From contig JACZKW010000045.1 of assembly GCA_014859835.1 (NCBI GenBank), forward strand, positions 1-26,513: DNA of 26,513 bases, written 5' to 3'. The position numbers were made by a program, and so were the translations under genes. The notes beneath the pieces were generated by a model. That model was not told the origin of the DNA. It was given only the letters and a program-made list of their open reading frames with translations, and did not search any database. Shown one piece after another: positions 1 to 6,727 of this stretch. The number at the start of each line of letters is the position of its first letter. Within the stretch, counting starts at the first letter, position 1. This DNA comes from UBA9653 sp014859835 (lineage in GTDB: Archaea > Thermoplasmatota > Thermoplasmata > UBA10834).

Positions 1-134
1 TTCCTGGAGGTGACCTTCGCATGCAAGCCCGCTCTGATCGCAGAGTTGACGGCCAGGCGGAAATCCTCCATGAGCATCCTAGCCTCAAATGGGAGCTCCC
101 CCTGAATGTGGAACACGACTGCTCTGTGGAGCAT
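1..134 (-). CDS. tnpB: TnpB, N-terminal 44 codons only (partial at window edge)
   Basis: The reading frame starts at the ATG at 134-132 and runs without a stop to base 1, giving 44 whole codons. About 40 of the 44 residues match the N-terminus of the complete TnpB at 9369, with substitutions at residues 11 (Q for H), 24 (D for N), 31 (S for C) and 38 (H for Q). An in-frame TAG lies upstream in both copies, so the start is confined to this region. An extra ATG four codons upstream is specific to this copy. Most nucleotide differences from the complete copy are silent, which suggests the protein has been under selection. The nuclease centre lies outside the window, so activity cannot be judged. 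Confidence 0.8.
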   Translation of the reverse strand, partial: MLHRAVVFHIQGELPFEARMLMEDFRLAVNSAIRAGLHAKVTSR

Positions 135-238
135 CGAAGGATGCATCTGGCCCTGGGCATATCCCCCACGCGGCTACATGCACATTACACATGCGATCGG
201 CAAGATCTGTGTGGCATCGGAAAAGGCACCGTCAACAA

Positions 239-263
239 CACCACCCGATAACTATACAGAACC
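239..263 (-). repeat. terminal inverted repeat of the left TnpB element
   Basis: The 25-base end begins GGTTCTGTATAG and finishes TCGGGTGGTG when read outward-in on the minus strand. It matches the right-edge copy (26483-26507) at 23 of 25 positions. It shares both outer blocks with the ends of the complete element. Confidence 0.8.
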
Positions 264-306
264 CCTAACCCAGAACCCTTATGAATGTGAGGCTGTAAGG
301 CAACAG

Positions 307-424
307 TGTTATATTATATCACGGCGTTTATGGACACCGCTCAGGATTGAAGATCTTTTGGGGGAGACGCATGGCGAACACCTCGATTCTGGTTCGTGGT
401 GCCAGCTCTGGAGCTAATCGATGA
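307..424 (+). pseudogene. possible stump of a gene: promoter-like site, ribosome site and 17 codons
   Basis: A TATA-like stretch (ttatattata, about 308-317) is followed by a strong purine-rich ribosome site (GGGGGAGA at 360-367) and an ATG at 371. The frame reads MANTSILVRGASSGANR and stops at 422-424. This resembles the beginning of a Rossmann-type protein but is cut off after 17 codons, just before the 3' end of the convergent transporter gene. It may be the 5' remnant of a deleted gene or chance. I cannot assign a family. Confidence 0.25.
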
Positions 425-428
425 TCCA

Positions 429-1673
429 TCATTCCGCGGCATGCAACTTCTTGCCACCACTGTTCTTGCCCAGTATCAGCAGTAACGGTACCGCGACCAA
501 TGCCATGATGGCTCCGTAGGTGAACGTGGCGGATGGTCCGTAACTGTCCCAGAGGAGCCCTGCTATTATTCCTCCTGGGAGCATGACGAGCCCCACTGCC
601 GTGTGGAACGCTCCGAGTGCGGAGCCTCTGAGGTCTCGGGGGACGAAGTCCACCACATATGCTTTGAGCACGCCCTCAGACGATCCTTTGTAGAATCCGA
701 ACAGCGAGAAGCCAAGGACGAGTGGCAACAGAGAGTGCGCGGAGGCCATTACCATCGATGTGGTGGCGAATAGCAGAAAGGAAATGGCGATGACCGGTTT
801 TCTCCCAATCCTGTCCGAGAGGCTCCCTGATGGTATGGCCACAAGGACGAATACTATGTTGAATAGGACATAGAGGAGGATCGCCGTGACACCTGACAGC
901 CCTGAGTCGATCGCCTGCAGGATGAAGAAGGCGTAGCTGATTTCGCCGATGTAGAAGATCATGACGACAACGATTATCGACCAGAAATCCCTGCTCAAGG
1001 TCCGCATCTCAGCGACGAACCTGCGTCTCCTAGTAGGTTTGGTGCCTTCCTTCTCCTTGACGAACAGTGCGACGATGACAGCGGCGAACGCGGGTATCGT
1101 CGCGAATATGAATATGAGCCTGTACGCGGCCAGCTCCTCCATGCTGGATGCATAAGCTAGTATGATCAGCGCGAGGATCGGGCCTATCACTGCGCCTGTC
1201 GAATCCATCGCCTTGTGGAACCCGAATGCCTTGCCCATCTTGTTCGGCGCTGTCGAATCCGCGATGAGCGCATCCCTTGGCGCGCTCCTGATCCCCTTCC
1301 CTATGCGCTCGGTGATCCTGATGCCCAGGACCTGCCATGGCAGGGTGGCGAATATCAACCCTGGTTTCACCGCCGAGCTTGCCCCGTATCCTCCCAGTAT
1401 GAACGGCTTGCGCCGGTTGAATTTGTCAGAATACCATCCCGAGACGACCTTGATCAAGGATGCGGTGGTCTCAGCAGCTCCCTCTATCAGTCCGATGACG
1501 AGACCCGTAGCCCCTATGGCCGTCAGGAACATCGGAAGAATCGGGATGATCATCTCGCTGCTCATGTCCGTGAGCAGGCTCACGATCCCGAGGATCATCA
1601 CGTTCGTGCTGACGCCCGTGAGCAGCCGCTTCTTGGTCTTGCTGCCTCGATCGCCTTCACCCTCGACGGTCAT
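429..1673 (-). CDS. MFS transporter
   Basis: This is a 414-residue membrane protein of the major facilitator superfamily, the usual length for a 12-helix member. The signature loop between helices 2 and 3 is visible at residues 79-89 (GWYSDKFNRRK), and its second-half counterpart at 283-292 (GSLSDRIGRK). The stretch at 123-140, with RIGKGIRSAPRDALIADS, is shared by a subgroup of uncharacterised MFS proteins. It presumably sits in the cytoplasmic membrane and exports or imports a small solute, but the substrate cannot be read from the sequence. A short charged N-terminus precedes the first helix. The ATG at 1673 has a good ribosome site (AAGGGGG) seven bases upstream. It is transcribed alone; the next gene on this strand is more than 2 kb away. 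Confidence 0.88.
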   Translation of the reverse strand: MTVEGEGDRGSKTKKRLLTGVSTNVMILGIVSLLTDMSSEMIIPILPMFLTAIGATGLVIGLIEGAAETTASLIKVVSGWYSDKFNRRKPFILGGYGASSAVKPGLIFATLPWQVLGIRITERIGKGIRSAPRDALIADSTAPNKMGKAFGFHKAMDSTGAVIGPILALIILAYASSMEELAAYRLIFIFATIPAFAAVIVALFVKEKEGTKPTRRRRFVAEMRTLSRDFWSIIVVVMIFYIGEISYAFFILQAIDSGLSGVTAILLYVLFNIVFVLVAIPSGSLSDRIGRKPVIAISFLLFATTSMVMASAHSLLPLVLGFSLFGFYKGSSEGVLKAYVVDFVPRDLRGSALGAFHTAVGLVMLPGGIIAGLLWDSYGPSATFTYGAIMALVAVPLLLILGKNSGGKKLHAAE

Positions 1674-1702
1674 GGTCTCGCCCCCTTCTCAGTCGGTGGG
1701 GG

Positions 1703-1888
1703 TTGAGTGGCTCACGAGATATTAGGTTATGGCCCTGGTACGAACACCATGATCCCGGCCGCGTTCTCAACGAGATGATATTGCATGGACAGGATGCCCT
1801 CCCCGTCGTGGATGAGGCCGATGTTCTTATCGGTGCGTTCAACGGATTCGGGACGCCACTGCTCGGAAGCGATATTCAGAGGCGGTGA
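1703..1888 (+). pseudogene. possible CBS-domain remnant in the transporter-purP gap
   Basis: The 313 bases between the MFS start and the purP start hold no complete gene. One frame encodes 61 residues in which EMILHGQDALPVVDEADVLI resembles the second half of a CBS domain (helix, then a strand with PVVD). The fragment starts on a TTG with no clear ribosome site and stops at 1886-1888. It may be a leftover of a CBS regulator. Chance similarity remains possible. Confidence 0.25.
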
Positions 1889-1955
1889 GGGAATAGCCAG
1901 TACTCGATTCTGGGATGCTACTCATCACCTGGCTAATTAGTCCATAAATGACAAG

Positions 1956-1963
1956 CTTTAAAT
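1956..1963 (+). promoter_or_regulatory. TATA box for purP
   Basis: The box ctttaaat is centred about 27 bases upstream of the ATG at 1987. That spacing puts transcription start at or next to the start codon, so the purP message is probably leaderless. Confidence 0.55.
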
Positions 1964-1986
1964 CAAACAATAGAATATGTGCGGCA

Positions 1987-3057
1987 ATGGTTCCAAGGGA
2001 ACGCATCCAGAAGATACTCGAGAGCTACGATAGAAACAAGCTCACAATAGCGACAGCGTGCTCTCACACATCGCTTCAGATTTTCGACGGTGCTCGCAAA
2101 GAGGGCCTGAAGACTCTGGGCATAACCGTCGGTCAGAACACCAAGTTCTACGATGCCTTCCCTAAGGGCAAACCTGACGAGTTCTTCAAGGTCAAGTCAT
2201 ACCTCGACCTTCTGGACATGAAGGACGAACTATTGGCTAGGAACGTCATCATCGTCCCCCACGGCTCGTTCGTCGAGTACATGACTCCCAAGAACTTCGA
2301 GGCGCTCGAGGTCCCCACATTCGGGAACAGGCGCGTGCTCGAGTGGGAGAGCAACCGTGAGATGGAGCGCGAATGGCTCACATCCGCCGGCATCGAGATG
2401 CCGAACAGGATCGAGGACCCGAAGATGATAGACAGACCCGTCCTCGTGAAGTACGACGGTGCGAAGGGTGGCAGGGGCTTCTTCATCGCGAAGGATTATC
2501 CGGACTTCAAGCTCGGCATAGACCACACGCAGCGCTTCACGATACAGGAATATATCCTCGGCACCAGGTACTACATCCACTACTTCTACTCGCCCATCAG
2601 GTCCGAGGGGTACAAGCTCAAGAAAGGGATACTTGAGATGCTCAGCGTCGACCGGAGGGACGAATCGAACGTCGATGAGATGTACAAGCTCGGCGCGCAA
2701 GAGGAGCTGAAGAAGCTGGGTTTCTATCCGTCGTTCGTCGTCACCGGCAACATCCCAGTGGTGGTGCGCGAATCGCTTCTGCCAAAACTCCTGGATATGG
2801 GCGAGAGGATCATCGAGCGCTCGATCGAATTGTTCGGCGGCATGATAGGGCCGTTCTGCATCGAGAGTATCGTCACCGACGACCTGAATATCAAAGTGTT
2901 CGAGATATCGTCCAGGATCGTCGCGGGAACGAACCCGTTCATATCAGGGTCGCCATACGCGGACCTGATCGAACCTGGCCTGTCGACCGGACGCCGTATC
3001 GCCCAGGAGCTGAAGTTGGCCAACGAGAAGGACATGCTCATGGAGGTGCTGTCTTGA
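1987..3057 (+). CDS. purP: FAICAR synthetase (formate-dependent, archaeal)
   Basis: PurP makes 5-formaminoimidazole-4-carboxamide ribonucleotide from AICAR, formate and ATP, the penultimate step of purine synthesis in many archaea, replacing the formyl-folate-dependent domain of PurH. The 356-residue product has the expected length. The N-terminal substrate region is at 22-32 (ATACSHTSLQI). The ATP-grasp core follows, with the glycine-rich loop at 157-170 (DGAKGGRGFF...), the QEYILGTRYYIHYFYS stretch at 187-202 and metal-ligand glutamates near 293 and 307 (FCIES, KVFEIS). An upstream in-frame ATG at 1948 would add 13 residues, but a TATA box lies inside that stretch, so the ATG at 1987 is preferred. 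The gene overlaps nep1 by four bases (TTGA). Confidence 0.93.
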   Translation: MVPRERIQKILESYDRNKLTIATACSHTSLQIFDGARKEGLKTLGITVGQNTKFYDAFPKGKPDEFFKVKSYLDLLDMKDELLARNVIIVPHGSFVEYMTPKNFEALEVPTFGNRRVLEWESNREMEREWLTSAGIEMPNRIEDPKMIDRPVLVKYDGAKGGRGFFIAKDYPDFKLGIDHTQRFTIQEYILGTRYYIHYFYSPIRSEGYKLKKGILEMLSVDRRDESNVDEMYKLGAQEELKKLGFYPSFVVTGNIPVVVRESLLPKLLDMGERIIERSIELFGGMIGPFCIESIVTDDLNIKVFEISSRIVAGTNPFISGSPYADLIEPGLSTGRRIAQELKLANEKDMLMEVLS

Positions 3058-3851
3058 ACCGACAATTCTTCTTCATAATCGCGGATTCCGAACTCGAACT
3101 GATTCCAGAGGAGCTGCTGAATGAGCGATGCATATTGAACAACGCGCGAGCGCGTGGTAAGGCCCCCGAGAAGATACTCCTCGACGCCTCTCATCACCAC
3201 CCAGCGTTCACCAAGCTAAGGGATTCTGACCGGCGCGGAAGGCCAGACATCATACATTTCTACCTCATGCTGTGCCTCGACTCAGACATATCTGCTCAGG
3301 GCAGGCTCAGGACATTCGTGCACACGAGGAACGACGATGTCATCGCCATCAACCCAGAGACGAGGCTTCCGCCGAGCTTCCCGAGGTTCGTCGGGCTCAT
3401 CGAGACGGTCTTCGAGAAGCAGATAGTTCCATCGACCGAGAACCCGCTCCTGGAACTGAGGCAGAAAGTCCCTCTTGCGACGTTGGTGCAGGCGCTCAAG
3501 CCAGACACCGTGATTGTCATGGATTCCGATGGCGAGAAGGTCGAGATGCTTCCCGAGAAGTTCGCCAATATCGAGGGCGAGCGTGTGGTCGTCATCGTCG
3601 GAGGTTTCTCGAAGGGGACATTCCGTTCCGACCTTTCGAAACTGAAGCATATCAGATATTCTCTCGGCGACAGGATGATGAAGGTCTGGACGGTCACTGC
3701 GAAGGTGCTCTGCGCGATAGACCTGTCGGAGAAGATGACTGGCATGTTCGAGAAGAAGCCGGAGCCGAAGACCGCGACAAAGGAGAAGGCGAAGCCCAAG
3801 CCTAAGAAAGCTTCAAAACCTCGTCCCGCTCCGAAGAAGAAAGCGGCATAG
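3054..3851 (+). CDS. nep1: rRNA pseudouridine N1-methyltransferase Nep1/Emg1
   Basis: Nep1 is a SPOUT-class enzyme that methylates a pseudouridine in helix 35 of 16S rRNA and assists small-subunit assembly. The N-terminal part has family stretches such as LDASHHHPAF (about 43-52) and the RRGRPDIIHFYLM segment. The SAM-binding knot follows near 178-220 (VVVIVGGFSKG, then YSLGD and MKVWTVTAKVLCAIDL). The last 35 or so residues form a Lys/Pro/Ala-rich tail, likely RNA-binding and longer than in most archaeal homologues. The TTG start overlaps the purP stop and has GGAGGTG five bases upstream, so translation is probably coupled. The 3' end overlaps the convergent AIR-synthase-like gene by 50 bases. 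Confidence 0.9.
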   Translation: MNRQFFFIIADSELELIPEELLNERCILNNARARGKAPEKILLDASHHHPAFTKLRDSDRRGRPDIIHFYLMLCLDSDISAQGRLRTFVHTRNDDVIAINPETRLPPSFPRFVGLIETVFEKQIVPSTENPLLELRQKVPLATLVQALKPDTVIVMDSDGEKVEMLPEKFANIEGERVVVIVGGFSKGTFRSDLSKLKHIRYSLGDRMMKVWTVTAKVLCAIDLSEKMTGMFEKKPEPKTATKEKAKPKPKKASKPRPAPKKKAA

Positions 3852-4800
3852 AGACCCCGTCCCTTATGGCCACGGACCGGGTCTTTCCGCGGACGACCTT
3901 GCCGATTATCGCGGCGTCTATCTTTCTTCTCTTGAGCGCTCGCACGAAGCCGATGGCATCGTCCTTTGAGAATGTGGCGAGGAGCGCGCCGGAGCCCAAC
4001 AATCCCAGCGGGTCGATCCCGTAGTGCGCGCATATCTTCCGTGTCTCATCCTTGATCGGCACCTCGTCGATCCAGAGTTCGACCGATTTCCCAGAGGCTT
4101 CCGCGAGTTCGTTCACGCCCATCGCGACACCGCCCTCCGTCGGATCATGCATTGCGTGCACATGATATTCCAGTGCGAGCAACGCCTCTCGTGCAATGGA
4201 CAGGCCAGGGTCTGTCAGGAACCGGGAGGCGCGGTCCACGGTCTTCTTGCCGAGCACATCCACGAGTTCGGCCCTCCTCTCTCTCGCGATCAATGCAGTG
4301 CCCTCGATCCCCGCGCCCTTCGTGAGCACGATCGAGTCTCCGACCTTCGCTCCCGAAGTCAATATCGGCTTCCGGCCGATCAGCACTCCGTGCATGTCCC
4401 CGACGACTATCGGATGATCTATCCCTGGAGTCACTTCCGTGTGCCCTCCGGTGACTGCCACTCCGAGCTCTTTTGCAGCGGACGAGATCTGCTTGAATAT
4501 GTCTTCGACGAGTCTCTCGTCGGATCCGTCAGGCAACAGTATGGTCGCTTGGAACCAACAGGGCTTCGCGCCTCTTGTCGCCACGTCGTTCGCGTTGACG
4601 TGCACGGCGTACCATCCTATCATGTCCGAAGCGTATGTCACAGGGTCCGTCTTGAGTACCAGTGTCTGTCCACCGATTCTGACGAGTGCAGCATCCTCGC
4701 CTAGCTTCGGGCCGAGGATCACTCTAGGGTCACGAGCTCCGGTGTGCTTGAGCATCTTCTTCAGGACCGATGGTGGAAGCTTACCCGTTCGCAGAGACAT
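3802..4800 (-). CDS. AIR synthase-related protein (HypE/SelD/PurM-like fold)
   Basis: This 332-residue protein belongs to the ATP-binding superfamily that includes PurM, ThiL, SelD and HypE. Visible features are the N-terminal nucleotide region GPKLGEDAALVRI, the KTDPVTY strand, VNANDVATRGAKP, VTGGHTEVTPG and, in the second half, HDPTEGGVAMGVNELAEAS. It fits the archaeal single-domain 'AIR synthase-like' proteins better than true PurM. It lacks the C-terminal cyanated-cysteine tail of HypE and the Sec/Cys loop of SelD. The substrate is unknown. A start at 4800 is chosen because a TATA-like box (4824-4832) lies about 27 bases upstream; ATG 4818 and further upstream codons are alternatives. Its last 16 codons overlap the nep1 tail convergently. 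Confidence 0.82.
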   Translation of the reverse strand: MSLRTGKLPPSVLKKMLKHTGARDPRVILGPKLGEDAALVRIGGQTLVLKTDPVTYASDMIGWYAVHVNANDVATRGAKPCWFQATILLPDGSDERLVEDIFKQISSAAKELGVAVTGGHTEVTPGIDHPIVVGDMHGVLIGRKPILTSGAKVGDSIVLTKGAGIEGTALIARERRAELVDVLGKKTVDRASRFLTDPGLSIAREALLALEYHVHAMHDPTEGGVAMGVNELAEASGKSVELWIDEVPIKDETRKICAHYGIDPLGLLGSGALLATFSKDDAIGFVRALKRRKIDAAIIGKVVRGKTRSVAIRDGVSMPLSSSERDEVLKLS

Positions 4801-4823
4801 CAATCGTTCGAAAGCCATAGCGA

Positions 4824-4832
4824 CATAATAGT
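4824..4832 (-). promoter_or_regulatory. TATA-like box for the AIR-synthase-like gene
   Basis: On the minus strand an actattatg motif lies about 27 bases before the ATG at 4800. This supports a leaderless message starting there. Confidence 0.35.
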
Positions 4833-4888
4833 GTTTTGCGTGGTTTCGACATCTGCCCGGCAAGTTGACGAAACTTGAACACCAATGC

Positions 4889-4897
4889 TTTATATCG
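4889..4897 (+). promoter_or_regulatory. TATA box for the aminotransferase gene
   Basis: The motif ctttatatc is centred about 37 bases before the ATG at 4930, predicting a leader of roughly ten bases. It points away from the divergent AIR-synthase-like promoter. Confidence 0.55.
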
Positions 4898-4929
4898 GTG
4901 GGGTTCCTGACACCTTTCGGGCGAGTACA

Positions 4930-6081
4930 ATGATCGCAGAACGCATACAACGCGTGAAAGAGTCAGGCACGATGAAGATGAAGGAGTTGGCCGGTCAGAA
5001 GAAGGCCGAGGGCAAGAAGATCATCTCCTTCACAGTCGGAGAGCCGGATTTCGACACGCCAAAACACATAGTGGAGGCAGCGAAGAAGGCGTTGGACGAA
5101 GGCCAGACCAGATACCTCAACGGCCCTGGACTGCCTGCGCTCAGGGAGGCGATTGCCAAGAGGAGCAAGGCAGACAACGGTATCCCGTGCGACTCTTCTA
5201 ATGTCATGGTCGCGCCTACGAAGATGGCCATGTTCGAGACGATCATGGCTACCATCAACCCGGGAGATGAGATGATAATGCCTGACCCGGCATGGGTGTC
5301 CTATGAGCCGGCCTGTGCACTTGCGGGCGGGAAGGCGGTCCCGGTGACGACCACGGAAGAGACCGAATGGAGGATGCTCCCCGAGGCTGTCGCTGAGATG
5401 ATCACTCCGAAGACGAAGATGATACTGCTCAACTCACCATCGAACCCATGCGGATCCATCGTGACCAAGGAGGACATCAAGGGGATCGCTGACCTCGCGA
5501 AGGACCACGACCTCGTCGTGCTGTCCGATGAGGTCTATGAGAACATCGTGTTCGACGGGCACAAGCACTACTCCATCGCGGCTGAGCCAGGGATGTTCGA
5601 CCGCACGGTGACGATAAGCGGATTCTCGAAGACCTATGCCATGACCGGTTGGAGGCTGGGCTGGTTGGTCGCGCCGAAGCCGTTGTTCAAAGCCATAAAC
5701 AAGGTCCAGCAGCACTCGATCACGCACGCAACGACCTTCGCCCAGTACGGCGGTCTCGCGGGGCTGACGGAATCGCAGGACTGCGTGAAGGCGATGGTCA
5801 AGGAGTTCAGCGAACGCAGGGACCTCATAATGAAGCTCATCAAGGAGATACCCCAGCTGCACTGCGACACGCCTAAGGGCGCATTCTATGTGTTCCCAAG
5901 ATACGAGGGGGACATGGACTCCATGGAGATGGCGATGTACCTCATGGACAAGGCGGAGGTCGCGGTCACGGGCGGAGAGGCGTTCGGTGCGGCGGGCAAG
6001 CAGCACCTGAGGATCTCATACGCCACGGGCAAGAAGAACATCGAGGACGGCATGGAGCGCATCAAGAAAGTGCTGGCTTGA
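4930..6081 (+). CDS. class I/II (aspartate-type) aminotransferase
   Basis: This is a 383-residue PLP enzyme of fold type I, cytoplasmic, most like the archaeal and Thermus-type aspartate aminotransferases. The PLP lysine is K234 in SGFSKTYAMTG. Other landmarks are GEPDFDTP at 37-44, Y62 in RYLNGPGLPALREAI, NSPSNPCG at 168-175, SDEVYE at 199-204, and WRLGW at 241-245, with the substrate-carboxylate arginine in HLRISYATG near the C-terminus. The ATG at 4930 is favoured over the upstream in-frame ATG at 4885, because the TATA box lies between them. Broad-specificity members can serve aspartate, aromatic or phosphoserine metabolism, and serA lies 650 bases away, but the two are on opposite strands and are not an operon. 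Confidence 0.88.
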   Translation: MIAERIQRVKESGTMKMKELAGQKKAEGKKIISFTVGEPDFDTPKHIVEAAKKALDEGQTRYLNGPGLPALREAIAKRSKADNGIPCDSSNVMVAPTKMAMFETIMATINPGDEMIMPDPAWVSYEPACALAGGKAVPVTTTEETEWRMLPEAVAEMITPKTKMILLNSPSNPCGSIVTKEDIKGIADLAKDHDLVVLSDEVYENIVFDGHKHYSIAAEPGMFDRTVTISGFSKTYAMTGWRLGWLVAPKPLFKAINKVQQHSITHATTFAQYGGLAGLTESQDCVKAMVKEFSERRDLIMKLIKEIPQLHCDTPKGAFYVFPRYEGDMDSMEMAMYLMDKAEVAVTGGEAFGAAGKQHLRISYATGKKNIEDGMERIKKVLA

Positions 6082-6101
6082 TCTCGAACCGACCAAACTC
6101 C

Positions 6102-6680
6102 TTATCTCAACTTTCTCGACTGTTTCTTGTCTTTGCCTTTGACCACTTTCTTCCGGACGATCTTCGGCTTCCTGGCTATCATATCCTTGGCCGGGTACTT
6201 GTCGAGGTCCATCCGTTTCATGATCATATGAGGTTTGAACCCCATCTGGCCCCAGGCTGCCCTCGCCTCGAAGTTCGCGGCGGCGACGCTCAGGTTAGCC
6301 GTCCTGACCTTGTTCTTGTAGAACCATTTGAGACAGACCTTGAGCATCTCCCTCGTGATGCCCTTCTTGCGCAGCTCCGGCCTCACGTACGCGTCGGAGA
6401 TGGTGCCCAGGGTCTTCTCCTTGAAGATGGGTGCGTTCGGTGATAGCATACCGAGCATGAAACCCACGATCTCATTGTCCTGCTCCGCAACCACCAGTTT
6501 CGTGCTCTTCTCGGAGAACTTCTTCGAGACGTACTTGGACCATTTCTCGCGGCCGTCGCTGGCTGGAAGGAAGTGGATCGAGAGGTCAGAATGATGGGCC
6601 ACTAGATCCTCCCACAGGTCGACGACCTGCTCGAGGTCCTCTTTGCGCGCTTCGCGTATCTCTATCCTGGTCTGAGCTAT
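6102..6680 (-). CDS. GNAT-family N-acetyltransferase
   Basis: The product has the GNAT layout. An N-terminal strand is followed by the helix REARKEDLEQVVDLWEDLV. The central strands hold LVVAEQDNEIVGFMLGML, the acetyl-CoA loop region YVRPELRKKGITREMLKVCLKWF, and the C-terminal NFEARAAWGQMGFKPH segment. A Lys-rich tail of about 20 residues follows. The first ordinary start codon is a GTG at 6602, but that would remove the first strand and helix. The frame stays open to a TAG at 6704-6702 with no ATG, GTG or TTG, so translation may begin at the ATA at 6680, which has GGTGAG just upstream. Acceptor substrate is unknown; ribosomal protein and small-molecule acetylation are both possible. It lies 47 bases downstream of serA and may be cotranscribed. 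Confidence 0.8.
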   Translation of the reverse strand: MAQTRIEIREARKEDLEQVVDLWEDLVAHHSDLSIHFLPASDGREKWSKYVSKKFSEKSTKLVVAEQDNEIVGFMLGMLSPNAPIFKEKTLGTISDAYVRPELRKKGITREMLKVCLKWFYKNKVRTANLSVAAANFEARAAWGQMGFKPHMIMKRMDLDKYPAKDMIARKPKIVRKKVVKGKDKKQSRKLR

Positions 6681-6727
6681 ACTCTCACCTACTGCTCCTG
6701 GCTAGGCAGCGATGTGATTCAATCCTC

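Larger units (their letters stand above)
1..263 (-). mobile_element. left end of a TnpB-carrying insertion element, cut by the window edge
   Basis: Read on the minus strand, bases 263 down to 1 match the first 260 or so bases of the complete element at 9241-10614. The match covers the terminal repeat (GGTTCTGTATAG...), a leader of about 105 bases and the first 44 codons of tnpB. The terminal repeat is one base longer than in the complete copy and differs in its middle, so this is a second subfamily. The tnpB gene faces out of the window. The other end of the element is not visible, so target duplication cannot be tested here. Confidence 0.85.

Noticed and set aside
106..417. Plus-strand open frame across the left TnpB element end
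   Set aside because: It is antisense to tnpB and the element leader and crosses the element boundary.
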